From JALSNL01 sp036479585 (GTDB lineage Bacteria; Bacteroidota; Ignavibacteria; Ignavibacteriales; Melioribacteraceae): a DNA stretch of 64,000 bases. The stretch spans positions 1,488,001 through 1,552,000 of the forward strand of contig OZ245062.1 of the NCBI GenBank assembly GCA_965224785.1, in the 5' to 3' direction. Under the pieces are notes generated by a model. It did not search any database, was not told where the DNA came from, and worked only from the letters and a program-made list of their open reading frames with translations. Position 1 is the first letter of the stretch. Every line of letters starts with the position of its first letter. This document shows positions 51,484-60,059 of this stretch, in pieces. A program made the position numbers and the translations under genes.

Positions 51484-51518
51484 AACAAAAAAAAAGCCAC
51501 GCTTGGTTAACGTGGCTA
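51484..51518 (-). terminator. Terminator downstream of tRNA-Phe
   Basis: AGCCACG and CGTGGCT with a 9-base loop, preceded on the plus strand by nine A residues. Same hairpin sequence as at 50002-50024. Confidence 0.88.
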
Positions 51519-51555
51519 GAAAGTCTGACTTCGCAAATCTATGTCATGACTTGGG

Positions 51556-51628
51556 TGGGCGGAGACGGAATTGAACCGCCGACACATGGATTTTCAGTCC
51601 ATTGCTCTACCAACTGAGCTATCCGCCC
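51556..51628 (-). tRNA. tRNA-Phe (anticodon GAA)
   Basis: The minus strand folds into a full cloverleaf. The acceptor GGGCGGA pairs with TCCGCCC, the D arm is AGCTCAGTTGGTAGAGC, the anticodon loop is CTGAAAA with GAA, and the T loop is GGTTCAATTCC. Discriminator is A at 51556. The 3' CCA is not encoded. A terminator follows within 40 bases, so it is transcribed alone. Confidence 0.97.
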
Positions 51629-51768
51629 TCAAAAAAATCAAGTGCAAAAATAGCAATTTATTTTTTAATCTCAAATGAATAAATAAATAAAACACCAAAG
51701 TAATGGGTTTATATTTGAATGACGTATTTTCAAGTTATCTTTTATAATTAGTACTCCAAGTATTCAAT

Positions 51769-51809
51769 GAGATTCCGGTATTCTAAAAAGACTAGAAACC
51801 GGAATGACA
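51769..51809. repeat. Dispersed palindromic repeat, CCGGAATGACA family
   Basis: GAGATTCCGGTATTCT and AGAAACCGGAATGACA form the arms. Lies between tRNA-Phe and the arcC stop codon. Confidence 0.8.
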
Positions 51810-51830
51810 AGTGAGAACACTCTCTTATTA

Positions 51831-52775
51831 TCAAATACTTATTCTAGTACCACAACCTTTTATTGGTAAATTATCTGCGTTAGTTATTACAGCTTCTTTA
51901 CCTCCATTTTCTACAAAACTAATTGCAGCATTAATTTTTGGTAGCATGCTCCCATTTGCAAATTCATTATTTGCAATGTGTTTTTTAATTGACTTTACAT
52001 TTATTTTGTTAAGAGTTTTTTGACTCTTCTTGTTAAAGTTTAGATATACTTTTGGAACATCAGTAATTATATAAAAAGCATCAGCTCCAATTTGGTTTGC
52101 TAATAAAGCAGATGCTGAATCTTTATCAATAACAGCTTCAATTGCTTCAAGGTAACCATTGGAGTGTTTAAATACTGGAACTCCACCGCCACCAACTGCA
52201 ACTATTATTGAGCCTTTATTTGCTAAGGTTTTAATTGCATTTTTATTTAGCACATCTAATGGTTTTGGAGACGCAACAACTTTTCTATATCCTCTATTTC
52301 TTGAATCTTTTTTGAACACCCAATTGTTAGCTTTTGAAAGCAAGTCTGCTTCCTCTTTCAAATAGAATGCTCCCACTGGTTTTGTTGGATGTTCAAAAGC
52401 ATCATCATATTTATCAACCAATACTTGTGTTACAAATGTTAGAACATTTTTTTTAATTTTATTTTCGTTTAGTACATTTCTCATTTGGCGTTCAATCATA
52501 TAACCAATTCCACCTTGAGAATCAGCAACACAAACATCCATAGGCATTTGAGGGACTTTATATTTTTCAAAACCAGCTTCATTCCTTAAAAGAATATTAC
52601 CAACTTGCGGTCCGTTTCCATGTGTGATAATTATATTAAAGTCTTTTTTAATTAGTCCTACTAATTGTCTGCAAGTTTCTATAGTATTTTTTTCTTGTTC
52701 TTCAATTGTTCCTTTTTCGTTACCTCGTAAAAGTGCATTGCCACCTAGAGCAATTACGGCAAGTTTTTTTTTCAT
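51831..52775 (-). CDS. arcC: Carbamate kinase
   Basis: Transfers phosphate between carbamoyl phosphate and ADP, making ATP in fermentative arginine or purine breakdown. The 314 residues show VIALGGNALLRGNEKG at the N-terminus, NIIITHGNGPQVGNILLRNE, VVASPKPLDVLNK, IIVAVGGGGVPVF and a final NGGKEAVITNADNLPIKGCG; all are family signatures. No arginine deiminase or ornithine carbamoyltransferase gene is adjacent, so the source of carbamoyl phosphate is open. It lies downstream of glmS on the same strand but behind a terminator. Confidence 0.96.
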   Translation of the reverse strand: MKKKLAVIALGGNALLRGNEKGTIEEQEKNTIETCRQLVGLIKKDFNIIITHGNGPQVGNILLRNEAGFEKYKVPQMPMDVCVADSQGGIGYMIERQMRNVLNENKIKKNVLTFVTQVLVDKYDDAFEHPTKPVGAFYLKEEADLLSKANNWVFKKDSRNRGYRKVVASPKPLDVLNKNAIKTLANKGSIIVAVGGGGVPVFKHSNGYLEAIEAVIDKDSASALLANQIGADAFYIITDVPKVYLNFNKKSQKTLNKINVKSIKKHIANNEFANGSMLPKINAAISFVENGGKEAVITNADNLPIKGCGTRISI

Positions 52776-52834
52776 ATAATCCTTTGTGTGTAATTCTATC
52801 TTGTTTATGTATGAATATACATAAAGCGAATTTG

Positions 52835-52886
52835 AAATAAAAAAACTAAGTTGAAAAACTTCTCATTGAAGGATTCAACTTAGTTT
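52835..52886 (-). terminator. Terminator of glmS
   Basis: AAACTAAGTTGAA and TTCAACTTAGTTT form a perfect 13-bp stem with an 18-base loop; on the minus strand it is followed by TTTTTTTATTTC. Confidence 0.85.
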
Positions 52887-52950
52887 AATAAAATAAGAAT
52901 TCGTTCTAGTTTATAATTCTTCGGTACACTGGAAACCTTTTAGCATTTAT

Positions 52951-52983
52951 GAGATTCCGGCACAAAAGACAACCGGAATGACA
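52951..52983. repeat. Dispersed palindromic repeat, CCGGAATGACA family (short form)
   Basis: GAGATTCCGGC and CAACCGGAATGACA; nearly identical to the copy at 31962-31994. Located immediately after the glmS stop codon. Confidence 0.8.
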
Positions 52984-52995
52984 GCTTGAAAAGGA

Positions 52996-54828
52996 TTATT
53001 CCACAGTAACACTTTTTGCCAGGTTGCGTGGTTGATCCACATCCAATCCTTTTTTAACGGCTATGTGATACGAAAGTAATTGTAATGGAATTACATTTAG
53101 AATTGGCATTAGCATTCTAATTGTCTCTGGAATTTTAATTGTGTAATCAACCAGGTCATCAATAATTTTATCGTTAACGGAAGCAATTGCAATAATTTTC
53201 CCTTTACGTGCTTTTACTTCTTCAATGTTACTTATAATTTTATCATAAACAGAATCGTTAGGAGCAAGGAATACAGCTGGCATGTTTTCATCAATTAAAG
53301 CAATTGGTCCGTGCTTCATTTCTGCTGCCGGGTATCCTTCTGCATGAATGTATGATATTTCCTTTAACTTTAAAGCACCTTCAAGTGCTACAGGAAAATT
53401 ATAACCTCTTCCTAAATAAAGAAAATTATCCGAATCAACAAATTTATCTGCAATCTTTTCAATCTCATCATTTAGTTTTAGAATTTCTGCAACTTTACCA
53501 GGGATTGTTTCCATCTCGTCTAAAATCTTTTTGCCGTCTATTTCGCTCATGTGTTTTTTACGAGCAATCAATAACGTTATAAGTGCAAGAACTGTAAGCT
53601 GAGATGTAAAAGCTTTTGTAGAAGCAACTCCAATTTCTGGCCCAGCATGAATGTAAACTCCAGCATCACTTTCTCTAGCTATCGTGCTTCCAACTCCATT
53701 TACAAGACCAATCACTAATGCTCCGCGTCTTTTTGCTTCTTTCATAGCCGCAAGTGTATCAGCAGTTTCGCCACTTTGAGAAATAAAAATCATTGTGTCA
53801 TCCTTAGTTACAATAGGATTTCTATATCTAAACTCAGATGCGTATTCTACTTCAACTGGAATGCCTGCGTATTGTTCAATCATATACTCACCAACAAGTC
53901 CGGCGTGCCACGATGTTCCACAAGCACAAATAACAATTCTTTTAGAGTTTGCAATTCTATCTTTTACATCTCGTAAACCACCAAGTCTAGAAGTTCCATA
54001 CTCGTGTAAGAATCTTCCTCTCATTGAATTTTTAATTGATTCTGGTTGCTCCATAATTTCTTTAAGCATAAAATGAGGATATTCACTTTTGCTAATTTCA
54101 TCAAGTGTTAAAGTTACTTCTTGAATTTCTTTTATTATATCTTCATCAGTAATTGTTTTTGTAACAATTCTATCTTTATAGATTTCAGCTATTTCATTAT
54201 CATCAAGATAAATTATTTTGTTTGTATGCTCTATTATTGGTGTTACATCAGAAGCTACAAAATTTTCTCCATCTCCAATTCCAATTACTAAAGGCGAACC
54301 TTTACGTGCAACAACAATTTTGTCTGGTTCATTTGAAGAGATAACACATAAGCCATAAGCACCTTCAACTTCTGTCAATGCTTTTCTAACAGCTCTAAAA
54401 AGTGTGTTACCTTTTTTAACAAAACTATCTATAAGATGAACAACAACTTCAGTATCTGTCTCACTTACAAATTGGTAACCTTCCATTATAAGTTCTTTTT
54501 TAAGAACTGAATAATTCTCAATTATTCCATTATGAATTAAACAAATAGATCTGTCTTCATTAAAATGTGGATGTGCATTTTCTGCTGTTGGTCCACCGTG
54601 CGTTGCCCAACGAGTATGTCCAATTCCAATAGTAGAAGCAACATTACTTGCGGCTAAATGATCTTCCAAAATTGAAACTTTGCCTGCACTTTTTTGAATA
54701 TAACATTTACCATCTTTCAGCATACCGATTCCTGCTGAATCATACCCTCTATATTCAAGACGTTTTAAGCCTGTCAAAATTGTTGGTACGCAATTTTTTT
54801 CGCCTATATAACCTACTATTCCACACAT
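52996..54828 (-). CDS. glmS: Glutamine-fructose-6-phosphate aminotransferase (isomerizing)
   Basis: Makes glucosamine-6-phosphate, the entry to peptidoglycan and lipopolysaccharide amino sugars. The 610-residue protein has the N-terminal glutaminase domain with nucleophile Cys2 (MCGIVGYIGEKN), GHTRWATHGGPTAENAHPH and LIHNGIIENY. Two SIS domains follow with CGTSWHAGLVGEYMIEQYAG, SQSGETADTLAAMKEAKRRG and GASTKAF-like VASTKAFTSQ. The typical C-terminus DQPRNLAKSVTVE is intact. No glmS ribozyme is recognisable upstream. Confidence 0.98.
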   Translation of the reverse strand: MCGIVGYIGEKNCVPTILTGLKRLEYRGYDSAGIGMLKDGKCYIQKSAGKVSILEDHLAASNVASTIGIGHTRWATHGGPTAENAHPHFNEDRSICLIHNGIIENYSVLKKELIMEGYQFVSETDTEVVVHLIDSFVKKGNTLFRAVRKALTEVEGAYGLCVISSNEPDKIVVARKGSPLVIGIGDGENFVASDVTPIIEHTNKIIYLDDNEIAEIYKDRIVTKTITDEDIIKEIQEVTLTLDEISKSEYPHFMLKEIMEQPESIKNSMRGRFLHEYGTSRLGGLRDVKDRIANSKRIVICACGTSWHAGLVGEYMIEQYAGIPVEVEYASEFRYRNPIVTKDDTMIFISQSGETADTLAAMKEAKRRGALVIGLVNGVGSTIARESDAGVYIHAGPEIGVASTKAFTSQLTVLALITLLIARKKHMSEIDGKKILDEMETIPGKVAEILKLNDEIEKIADKFVDSDNFLYLGRGYNFPVALEGALKLKEISYIHAEGYPAAEMKHGPIALIDENMPAVFLAPNDSVYDKIISNIEEVKARKGKIIAIASVNDKIIDDLVDYTIKIPETIRMLMPILNVIPLQLLSYHIAVKKGLDVDQPRNLAKSVTVE

Positions 54829-55051
54829 ATATAAAACTCCTAATTTTTATAAACAAACTTTATTTTGCAAAAACAATTATCTCTAAATTTCTATGTAACT
54901 AATATAGTAGATATATAAAATTATGCAATAATATTATCGAAATATTCTTAATAAATTATAATGCAAGTTGGTTAATACTTAAATATTTTATAAGTTAAAT
55001 GATTACAATATTTATTTTCACCAACCTAATAAATAATCGAAAGGAGTTAAT

Positions 55052-58000
55052 ATGAAGATTAAATTGCGACAGTTTTTTTTGCTCACAATAGCTATTCTGT
55101 TTGCAATTAGTCATAATTTTATGGGGCAAGGTGTAACTAAAGCATACATCAATGGTTTTGTTTTTGATACTAATGGCAAAGCACTTCCGGGTGCAAATGT
55201 TATTGCTGTTCATGTACCTACGGGTACCAGGTATGGTGCTGCAACTAGAGGAAATGGAGTTTTTAATTTACCTAATGTTCGTATTGGCGGACCTTATACT
55301 GTTACTGTTTCGTACATAGGTTTTGATAGGAAAAAAGAAGAAGGTGTTTTCCTTAATATTGGACAAACACTGAGAATGGATTTTAGGCTTTCAAAAGAGT
55401 CTTTACAATTAGGAGAACTAGTTGTTACTGCTGATAAAAATGATTTGATGAATAGTGATAGAACTGGTGCTGCTACTTTTATTAACCCTGATGAAATTAA
55501 AGCACTTCCAAGTATTAAAAGAAGTATTAGAGATTTAACAAGACTTGATCCAAGAAGTGATGGTAATTTTAGTTTTAGTGGAAAAAACTGGTTATACAAT
55601 AACTATTCTGTTGATGGTTCATATTTTAATAATCCATTTGGTTTAGATAATCCTTCTCCTGGTGGTCAATCAAATGCAGAACCTTTGCCTTATGATGCAG
55701 TTGAGCAAGTTCAAGTTTCTATTGCTCCTTATGATGTTAGAGAAGGTGGATTTACTGGAGCTGGAATAAATACTGTTACAAAAAGTGGAACAAATGATTT
55801 TAAAGGTTCAATCTATACATTTTTTAGAAACGAAAGTATGCAAGGAGACAAAGTTGGTGACGCAGTAATTCTAAATCCGGAATTGAAGTTTAATCAATAC
55901 GGAGCTTCTGTTAGTGGACCAATTATAAAGAACAAATTATTTTTCTTTGTTAATGGCGAAATTGAAAGAAGAGATGATCCAGGTACTAATTTTAGTGCTG
56001 ATACAGATGGTGATTTAACTAATAATGGAGCAGGTGTAAGCAGAGTTCAAGCAGAAGTAATGGATAGAATTCGACAAAGAATGATTGATGTTTATGATTA
56101 TGATCCTGGTGCTTATCAAGGTTTTAACCATAGAACAAATAATGAAAAAATATTAATTAAACTTGATTGGAATATTAACGATCAAAATAATTTAACTTTA
56201 AGATATAACTATTTAAATGCACTTCGTGATAAAGCACCACATCCATTTGCAATTAGTTATAATAATACCGGACGTGGACCAAACCAAAATAGTTTACCTT
56301 TCCAAAACTCAGGCTATACTATCAATAATCAATTAAGTTCTTTTGCATTAGAATTGAATAGTCAATTTAAGAAATACTCTAATAATTTTTTTGTTAGCTA
56401 TAATAGCTTTAGAGATTTTAGAGAGCCTTTTAGTAAAGCCTTCCCAACAATAGAAATTAGTGAAGGTGGTTTAACCTATACTACTGTTGGACATGAACCG
56501 TTTTCAATTCACAATATTTTGGATCAAGATGTATTACAAATTACTGATAACTTTAATTACTATCTTGGTAATCATGTTTTGACTGTTGGTGCTTCGTTTG
56601 AATATTTTAAGTTCTTTAACTCATTTAATTTATTTAGACACGGGAAAATGGGTTTCAATACATATCGAGACATAGATAATTGGAATCCAGTTAAGGGATT
56701 GCCTACAACATTTTTATCAGTTCAAGATTTTATGGATGCCACTAACCCAAATAATACAGTTGACTTTATAGACTTTAAAAATGCAATCGAATCAGAATCA
56801 CTTCCTTTCAAAGGAGAGTTTATTGAAGTTGGGCAACTATCATTTTATGCACAAGATGAGTTTTTAGCTTCAGATAAATTTTCTTTAACGTATGGTGTTA
56901 GAGTTGACGTACCAACATACTTTACTGAACCAGTTGATAATCCTTTTTCAAGAGGTCTTAATCTATTAGATGAGAACGATAAAAAAGAAGTTGTTGACCA
57001 AAGTAAATTGCCTGATGCTACTCCAATGTTTTCTCCTAGAGTAGGATTTAACTGGGATGTTCATGGAGATAAATCAGCTCAACTACGTGGTGGTACTGGT
57101 ATATTTACCGGACGTATTCCTTTTGTGTGGATAGGTAATAATATTTCTAATCCTGGAGCAAATCCTAATCTACCTCCTAGTGCGACTGGAGAACATATTA
57201 AAACTGATCATGATTCTGAGCTTCAACAATCTTTTGACTTAAATGCAATGTCTAGTGATTTCAAATGGCCTCAAGTTTGGACAACAAATTTGGCAATGGA
57301 TCATAAATTACCTGGGAATGTATTTGCAATTTTAGAAGCAGTTTATTCTAAAGATATAAATTCAGTTTATGTAAGAAATGCAGACCTTACAACACCAGCT
57401 AGACATCTTGCTGATGGAAGACCTTACTTTACTGATGCTTCTGGAAATCGTGAATTAAATCCAGATGGAGCAGGAGCTTTTATAATTGATAATAGCGACG
57501 AAGGTTCTAGCTTAAGCATTACAGCACAATTAAGAAAAACATTTGAGTATGGTCTTTCAACAAGTTTTGCTTATAGCTACTTGAGTGCTAAAAATTTAAT
57601 GAATACAACTGAAATTGCTTCCATCTTATTTAATGGAAATCCGATTCAAGGTGATCCAAATAATCCGGAAGTTGCTAACTCGCAGTTTGGGCAACAACAC
57701 AGAATAATTGGTGGTGCAAACTACAAACATAATTGGAGCAATAGCCTTGCAACAACTTTTGGAGTTTTCTTTGAAGCTGCAGAAGGAAATAGATTCACAA
57801 CTTCTGGTGGCAACAGATATTCATTCATCTATGCCGGAGATGTTAATGGAGATGGTTCTGGTGGTAATGATTTAATTTACATTCCAAAAGATGCAAACGA
57901 TATAAATCTTGCTGACCCATCACAATGGAATGCTCTAAATGATTTTATTGAACAAGATGAATATTTAAGCAAACACAGAGGTGAAATTGCTGAAAGAAAT

Positions 58001-58312
58001 GGTCTTGTAAATCCTTGGTACTTTAATATTGATCTTAGAATATTACAAGATTTTACAGTTCAAGCATTTGGTAAAGATAATACATTACAGTTAAGTGTAG
58101 ATGTTTTAAATGTTGCAAACCTAATCAGCTCAAGTTGGGGTGTTAGACAAGTTGCTTCTCCAGCAGCTACTTCCCCACTACAACTTGATAGTTTTGGAGC
58201 AGACGGAGAACCAATATTTAATTTTAACGGTGTACAAAAAACATTTGTTGATGATCCAGGTTTATTCAGTAGATGGCAAATGCAAGTTGGTTTAAGATAT
58301 ATGTTTAATTAA
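55052..58312 (+). CDS. TonB-dependent receptor (Oar-like) with carboxypeptidase-regulatory-like N-domain
   Basis: Outer-membrane beta-barrel protein of 1086 residues for active uptake, or of the Oar adhesion type. Signal peptide MKIKLRQFFLLTIAILFAIS ends near ...FMGQG. A CarboxypepD_reg-like domain (~30-115, INGFVFDTNGKALPGANVIA) leads to a plug domain with the INTVTKSGTNDFKGSIYTFF segment typical of Oar-type proteins. The barrel extends to a terminal aromatic-rich strand WQMQVGLRYMFN with C-terminal F-N. Substrate unknown; no SusD partner is adjacent, so this is not a SusCD pair. Strong ribosome-binding site (GAAAGGAGTTAATATG). Confidence 0.93.
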   Translation: MKIKLRQFFLLTIAILFAISHNFMGQGVTKAYINGFVFDTNGKALPGANVIAVHVPTGTRYGAATRGNGVFNLPNVRIGGPYTVTVSYIGFDRKKEEGVFLNIGQTLRMDFRLSKESLQLGELVVTADKNDLMNSDRTGAATFINPDEIKALPSIKRSIRDLTRLDPRSDGNFSFSGKNWLYNNYSVDGSYFNNPFGLDNPSPGGQSNAEPLPYDAVEQVQVSIAPYDVREGGFTGAGINTVTKSGTNDFKGSIYTFFRNESMQGDKVGDAVILNPELKFNQYGASVSGPIIKNKLFFFVNGEIERRDDPGTNFSADTDGDLTNNGAGVSRVQAEVMDRIRQRMIDVYDYDPGAYQGFNHRTNNEKILIKLDWNINDQNNLTLRYNYLNALRDKAPHPFAISYNNTGRGPNQNSLPFQNSGYTINNQLSSFALELNSQFKKYSNNFFVSYNSFRDFREPFSKAFPTIEISEGGLTYTTVGHEPFSIHNILDQDVLQITDNFNYYLGNHVLTVGASFEYFKFFNSFNLFRHGKMGFNTYRDIDNWNPVKGLPTTFLSVQDFMDATNPNNTVDFIDFKNAIESESLPFKGEFIEVGQLSFYAQDEFLASDKFSLTYGVRVDVPTYFTEPVDNPFSRGLNLLDENDKKEVVDQSKLPDATPMFSPRVGFNWDVHGDKSAQLRGGTGIFTGRIPFVWIGNNISNPGANPNLPPSATGEHIKTDHDSELQQSFDLNAMSSDFKWPQVWTTNLAMDHKLPGNVFAILEAVYSKDINSVYVRNADLTTPARHLADGRPYFTDASGNRELNPDGAGAFIIDNSDEGSSLSITAQLRKTFEYGLSTSFAYSYLSAKNLMNTTEIASILFNGNPIQGDPNNPEVANSQFGQQHRIIGGANYKHNWSNSLATTFGVFFEAAEGNRFTTSGGNRYSFIYAGDVNGDGSGGNDLIYIPKDANDINLADPSQWNALNDFIEQDEYLSKHRGEIAERNGLVNPWYFNIDLRILQDFTVQAFGKDNTLQLSVDVLNVANLISSSWGVRQVASPAATSPLQLDSFGADGEPIFNFNGVQKTFVDDPGLFSRWQMQVGLRYMFN

Positions 58313-58343
58313 AATATGACTTAACCTCATATTTACAGAAAAA

Positions 58344-58375
58344 CCCACCTATAAATATTTAGTTGGGCTTTTTTT
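58344..58375. terminator. Terminator after the TonB-dependent receptor gene
   Basis: CCCACCTA and TAGTTGGG pair with one mismatch around an 8-base loop, followed by seven T residues on the plus strand. It directly abuts the 3' end of the opposing tRNA-Arg and may serve both. Confidence 0.8.
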
Positions 58376-58376
58376 G

Positions 58377-58450
58377 TACACCCGGGAGGATTCGAACCTC
58401 CAACCGCTTGATTCGTAGTCAAGTACTCTATCCAGTTGAGCTACGGGTGC
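58377..58450 (-). tRNA. tRNA-Arg (anticodon ACG)
   Basis: The minus strand gives acceptor GCACCCG (pairing CGGGTGT with a terminal G-U), D arm AGCTCAACTGGATAGAGT, anticodon arm CTTGA CTACGAA TCAAG with ACG, and T arm GGAGGTTCGAATCCTCC. The A34 of this tRNA is the target of TadA, whose gene begins about 380 bases away. No encoded CCA. Confidence 0.97.
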
Positions 58451-58731
58451 ATTTTTTAAGAGACGAAAAATAAATATTTAAATATTATTTTCCTAATAAA
58501 ATTGATTACGTTTTTTCGTAAAACACAAAAGCTACAATCTTTTTCAAATTCCTTTGTCAATTTTATATTTAAGAATTATCTGTTATTTTTAACTATCCTA
58601 AGTTTTGATATAAAGATTACATCTTTGGAACAATACTTAAGATTTTTTTCAGGTAAATATCAAATTAAAAAAGATAAACTTATCTTTCAATTATCTAAGT
58701 AAACTAATATATTTCGGAAGTACTTTTTAAT

Positions 58732-58805
58732 GCGTCCGTAGCTCAACTGGATAGAGTACCAGATTTCGGCTCTGGTGGTTGAGGGTTCGAATCCTTCCGG
58801 GCGTA
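58732..58805 (+). tRNA. tRNA-Arg (anticodon TCG)
   Basis: Acceptor GCGTCCG pairs with CGGGCGT (two wobble pairs); D arm AGCTCAACTGGATAGAGT is identical to the neighbouring tRNA-Arg(ACG); anticodon arm CCAGA TTTCGGC TCTGG gives TCG (codon CGA); T arm GAGGGTTCGAATCCTTC. No encoded CCA. The 281-base stretch between the two tRNA genes is AT-rich and shows no convincing gene. Confidence 0.95.
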
Positions 58806-58829
58806 CAATTCTAACAAACTATTATCGCT

Positions 58830-59297
58830 TTGCTTTTTTCTGAATCTGTTTACAAATTTATGTATGCTGCTCTACAAGAAGCTGAACTTGCATCTGAAGA
58901 AGATGAAGTTCCTATTGGAGCTGTTGTCGTACACAAAAATATGATTATTGGCAGAGGTCATAATCAAACAGAAAGATTAAATGATGCAACTGCTCACGCC
59001 GAAATTCTAGCTATTACTGCTGCTTCAAATCACTTAAAATCAAAATACTTAACAGATTGCGACTTGTATGTAACCGTTGAACCTTGTTTAATGTGTTCAG
59101 GTGCAATTTTGCTTTCTCATATAAATAATTTATACTTTTCTACATTTGAACCTAAGCTAGGTGCTTGTGGTTCTATTTATAATGTTTTGGAAAATAATAA
59201 ATACAACCGTACAATAAATATTTTTAATGGAGTTTATTCTGACGAAAGTAAAAATCTTTTGCAAACTTTTTTTCGTAAAAAAAGAAAACCAAAATAA
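58830..59297 (+). CDS. tadA: tRNA-specific adenosine deaminase (adenosine-34 to inosine)
   Basis: Converts A34 to inosine in tRNA-Arg(ACG). The 155-residue zinc enzyme has DEVPIGAVVVHKNMIIGRGH, the zinc/catalytic motif HAEIL (His and Glu) and EPCLMCSGAILLS (two Cys), and a C-terminal FFRKKRKPK tail. I keep the TTG at 58830 because it supplies the first helix (ESVYKFMYAALQEAEL) found in the family; ATG at 58860 would truncate it. It starts only 25 bases after tRNA-Arg(TCG) and lies near tRNA-Arg(ACG), its own substrate. Confidence 0.93.
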   Translation: MLFSESVYKFMYAALQEAELASEEDEVPIGAVVVHKNMIIGRGHNQTERLNDATAHAEILAITAASNHLKSKYLTDCDLYVTVEPCLMCSGAILLSHINNLYFSTFEPKLGACGSIYNVLENNKYNRTINIFNGVYSDESKNLLQTFFRKKRKPK

Positions 59298-59411
59298 ATT
59301 TCAAATTGTGATTCACATCATTTAAAATAAATATTTTCATTTTAAGTTTCGTACAAACATTTATTTACATAATTTTAGTTATAATATTTTTTCATTTAAA
59401 TCGGATTTATT

Positions 59412-60059
59412 TTGAAAAAGAAAATGATTATTCTTTTCGGAGCTCCTGGAGTAGGCAAAGGAACTCAAGCAAAAATTCTAGCTAAAAAACTTCACCTTCC
59501 TCACATTTCAACTGGGGATATTTTAAGAAAAGCTATTAGAAAGAAAACTGAATTGGGTATATTAGCTAAAAAAGTTATGGATAATGGGAATTTAGTTCCT
59601 GATGATGTTATGATTGAATTGATTAAAGATGTGTTAAGTAAAAAAAGCAAGAAAGGTTTTATACTAGATGGATTTCCAAGAACACTCCACCAAGCTGAAA
59701 TGCTTGGACCTATTATTAAAGAAATTTCTGATGAAAAATTAGTTATTATTAGAATAAAAGTTGATGATGAAATAATAATCAAAAGGCTTTCGCAAAGACG
59801 TGAATGTAGTGCTTGCCACAATATTATAAATCTAAATTACTTAGGAGATGCAAATAGATGTCCTGCTTGTGGTTCGTCTGATACCTTTATCAAAAGAAAA
59901 GATGATGAAGAAAGCGTAATAAAAAATAGGCTTGATGTTTTTAATGCAATAACAAAGCCTGTATATGCTTATTATAAAAGTGTTGGGGAGGTAAATCTTA
60001 TTGAAGGAGATATGCCAGTTGAAGAGATAACAAAAAAGATTTGTGAAATTTTAACTTAA
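59412..60059 (+). CDS. adk: Adenylate kinase (zinc-type LID)
   Basis: Balances AMP, ADP and ATP. The 215-residue enzyme has the P-loop GAPGVGKGTQ at the N-terminus, STGDILRKAIRKKTELG, and FILDGFPRTLHQAEML. The LID domain carries four cysteines (CSAC and CPAC) spaced as in zinc-binding long adenylate kinases. The frame starts with TTG at 59412 (KKKMIILFG); ATG at 59424 is equally possible. It converges with ftsE: the stop codons overlap within four bases, with no room for a terminator. Confidence 0.97.
   Translation: MKKKMIILFGAPGVGKGTQAKILAKKLHLPHISTGDILRKAIRKKTELGILAKKVMDNGNLVPDDVMIELIKDVLSKKSKKGFILDGFPRTLHQAEMLGPIIKEISDEKLVIIRIKVDDEIIIKRLSQRRECSACHNIINLNYLGDANRCPACGSSDTFIKRKDDEESVIKNRLDVFNAITKPVYAYYKSVGEVNLIEGDMPVEEITKKICEILT

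Noticed and set aside
54829..55051. glmS ribozyme or other riboswitch upstream of glmS
   Set aside because: The region is AT-rich, lacks the ribozyme core pairings, and also contains the receptor promoter; nothing supports it.
58502..58702. 66-residue plus-strand open frame between the two tRNA-Arg genes
   Set aside because: Low-complexity Phe/Leu/Lys composition, no ribosome-binding site and no recognisable family; probably AT-rich chance.
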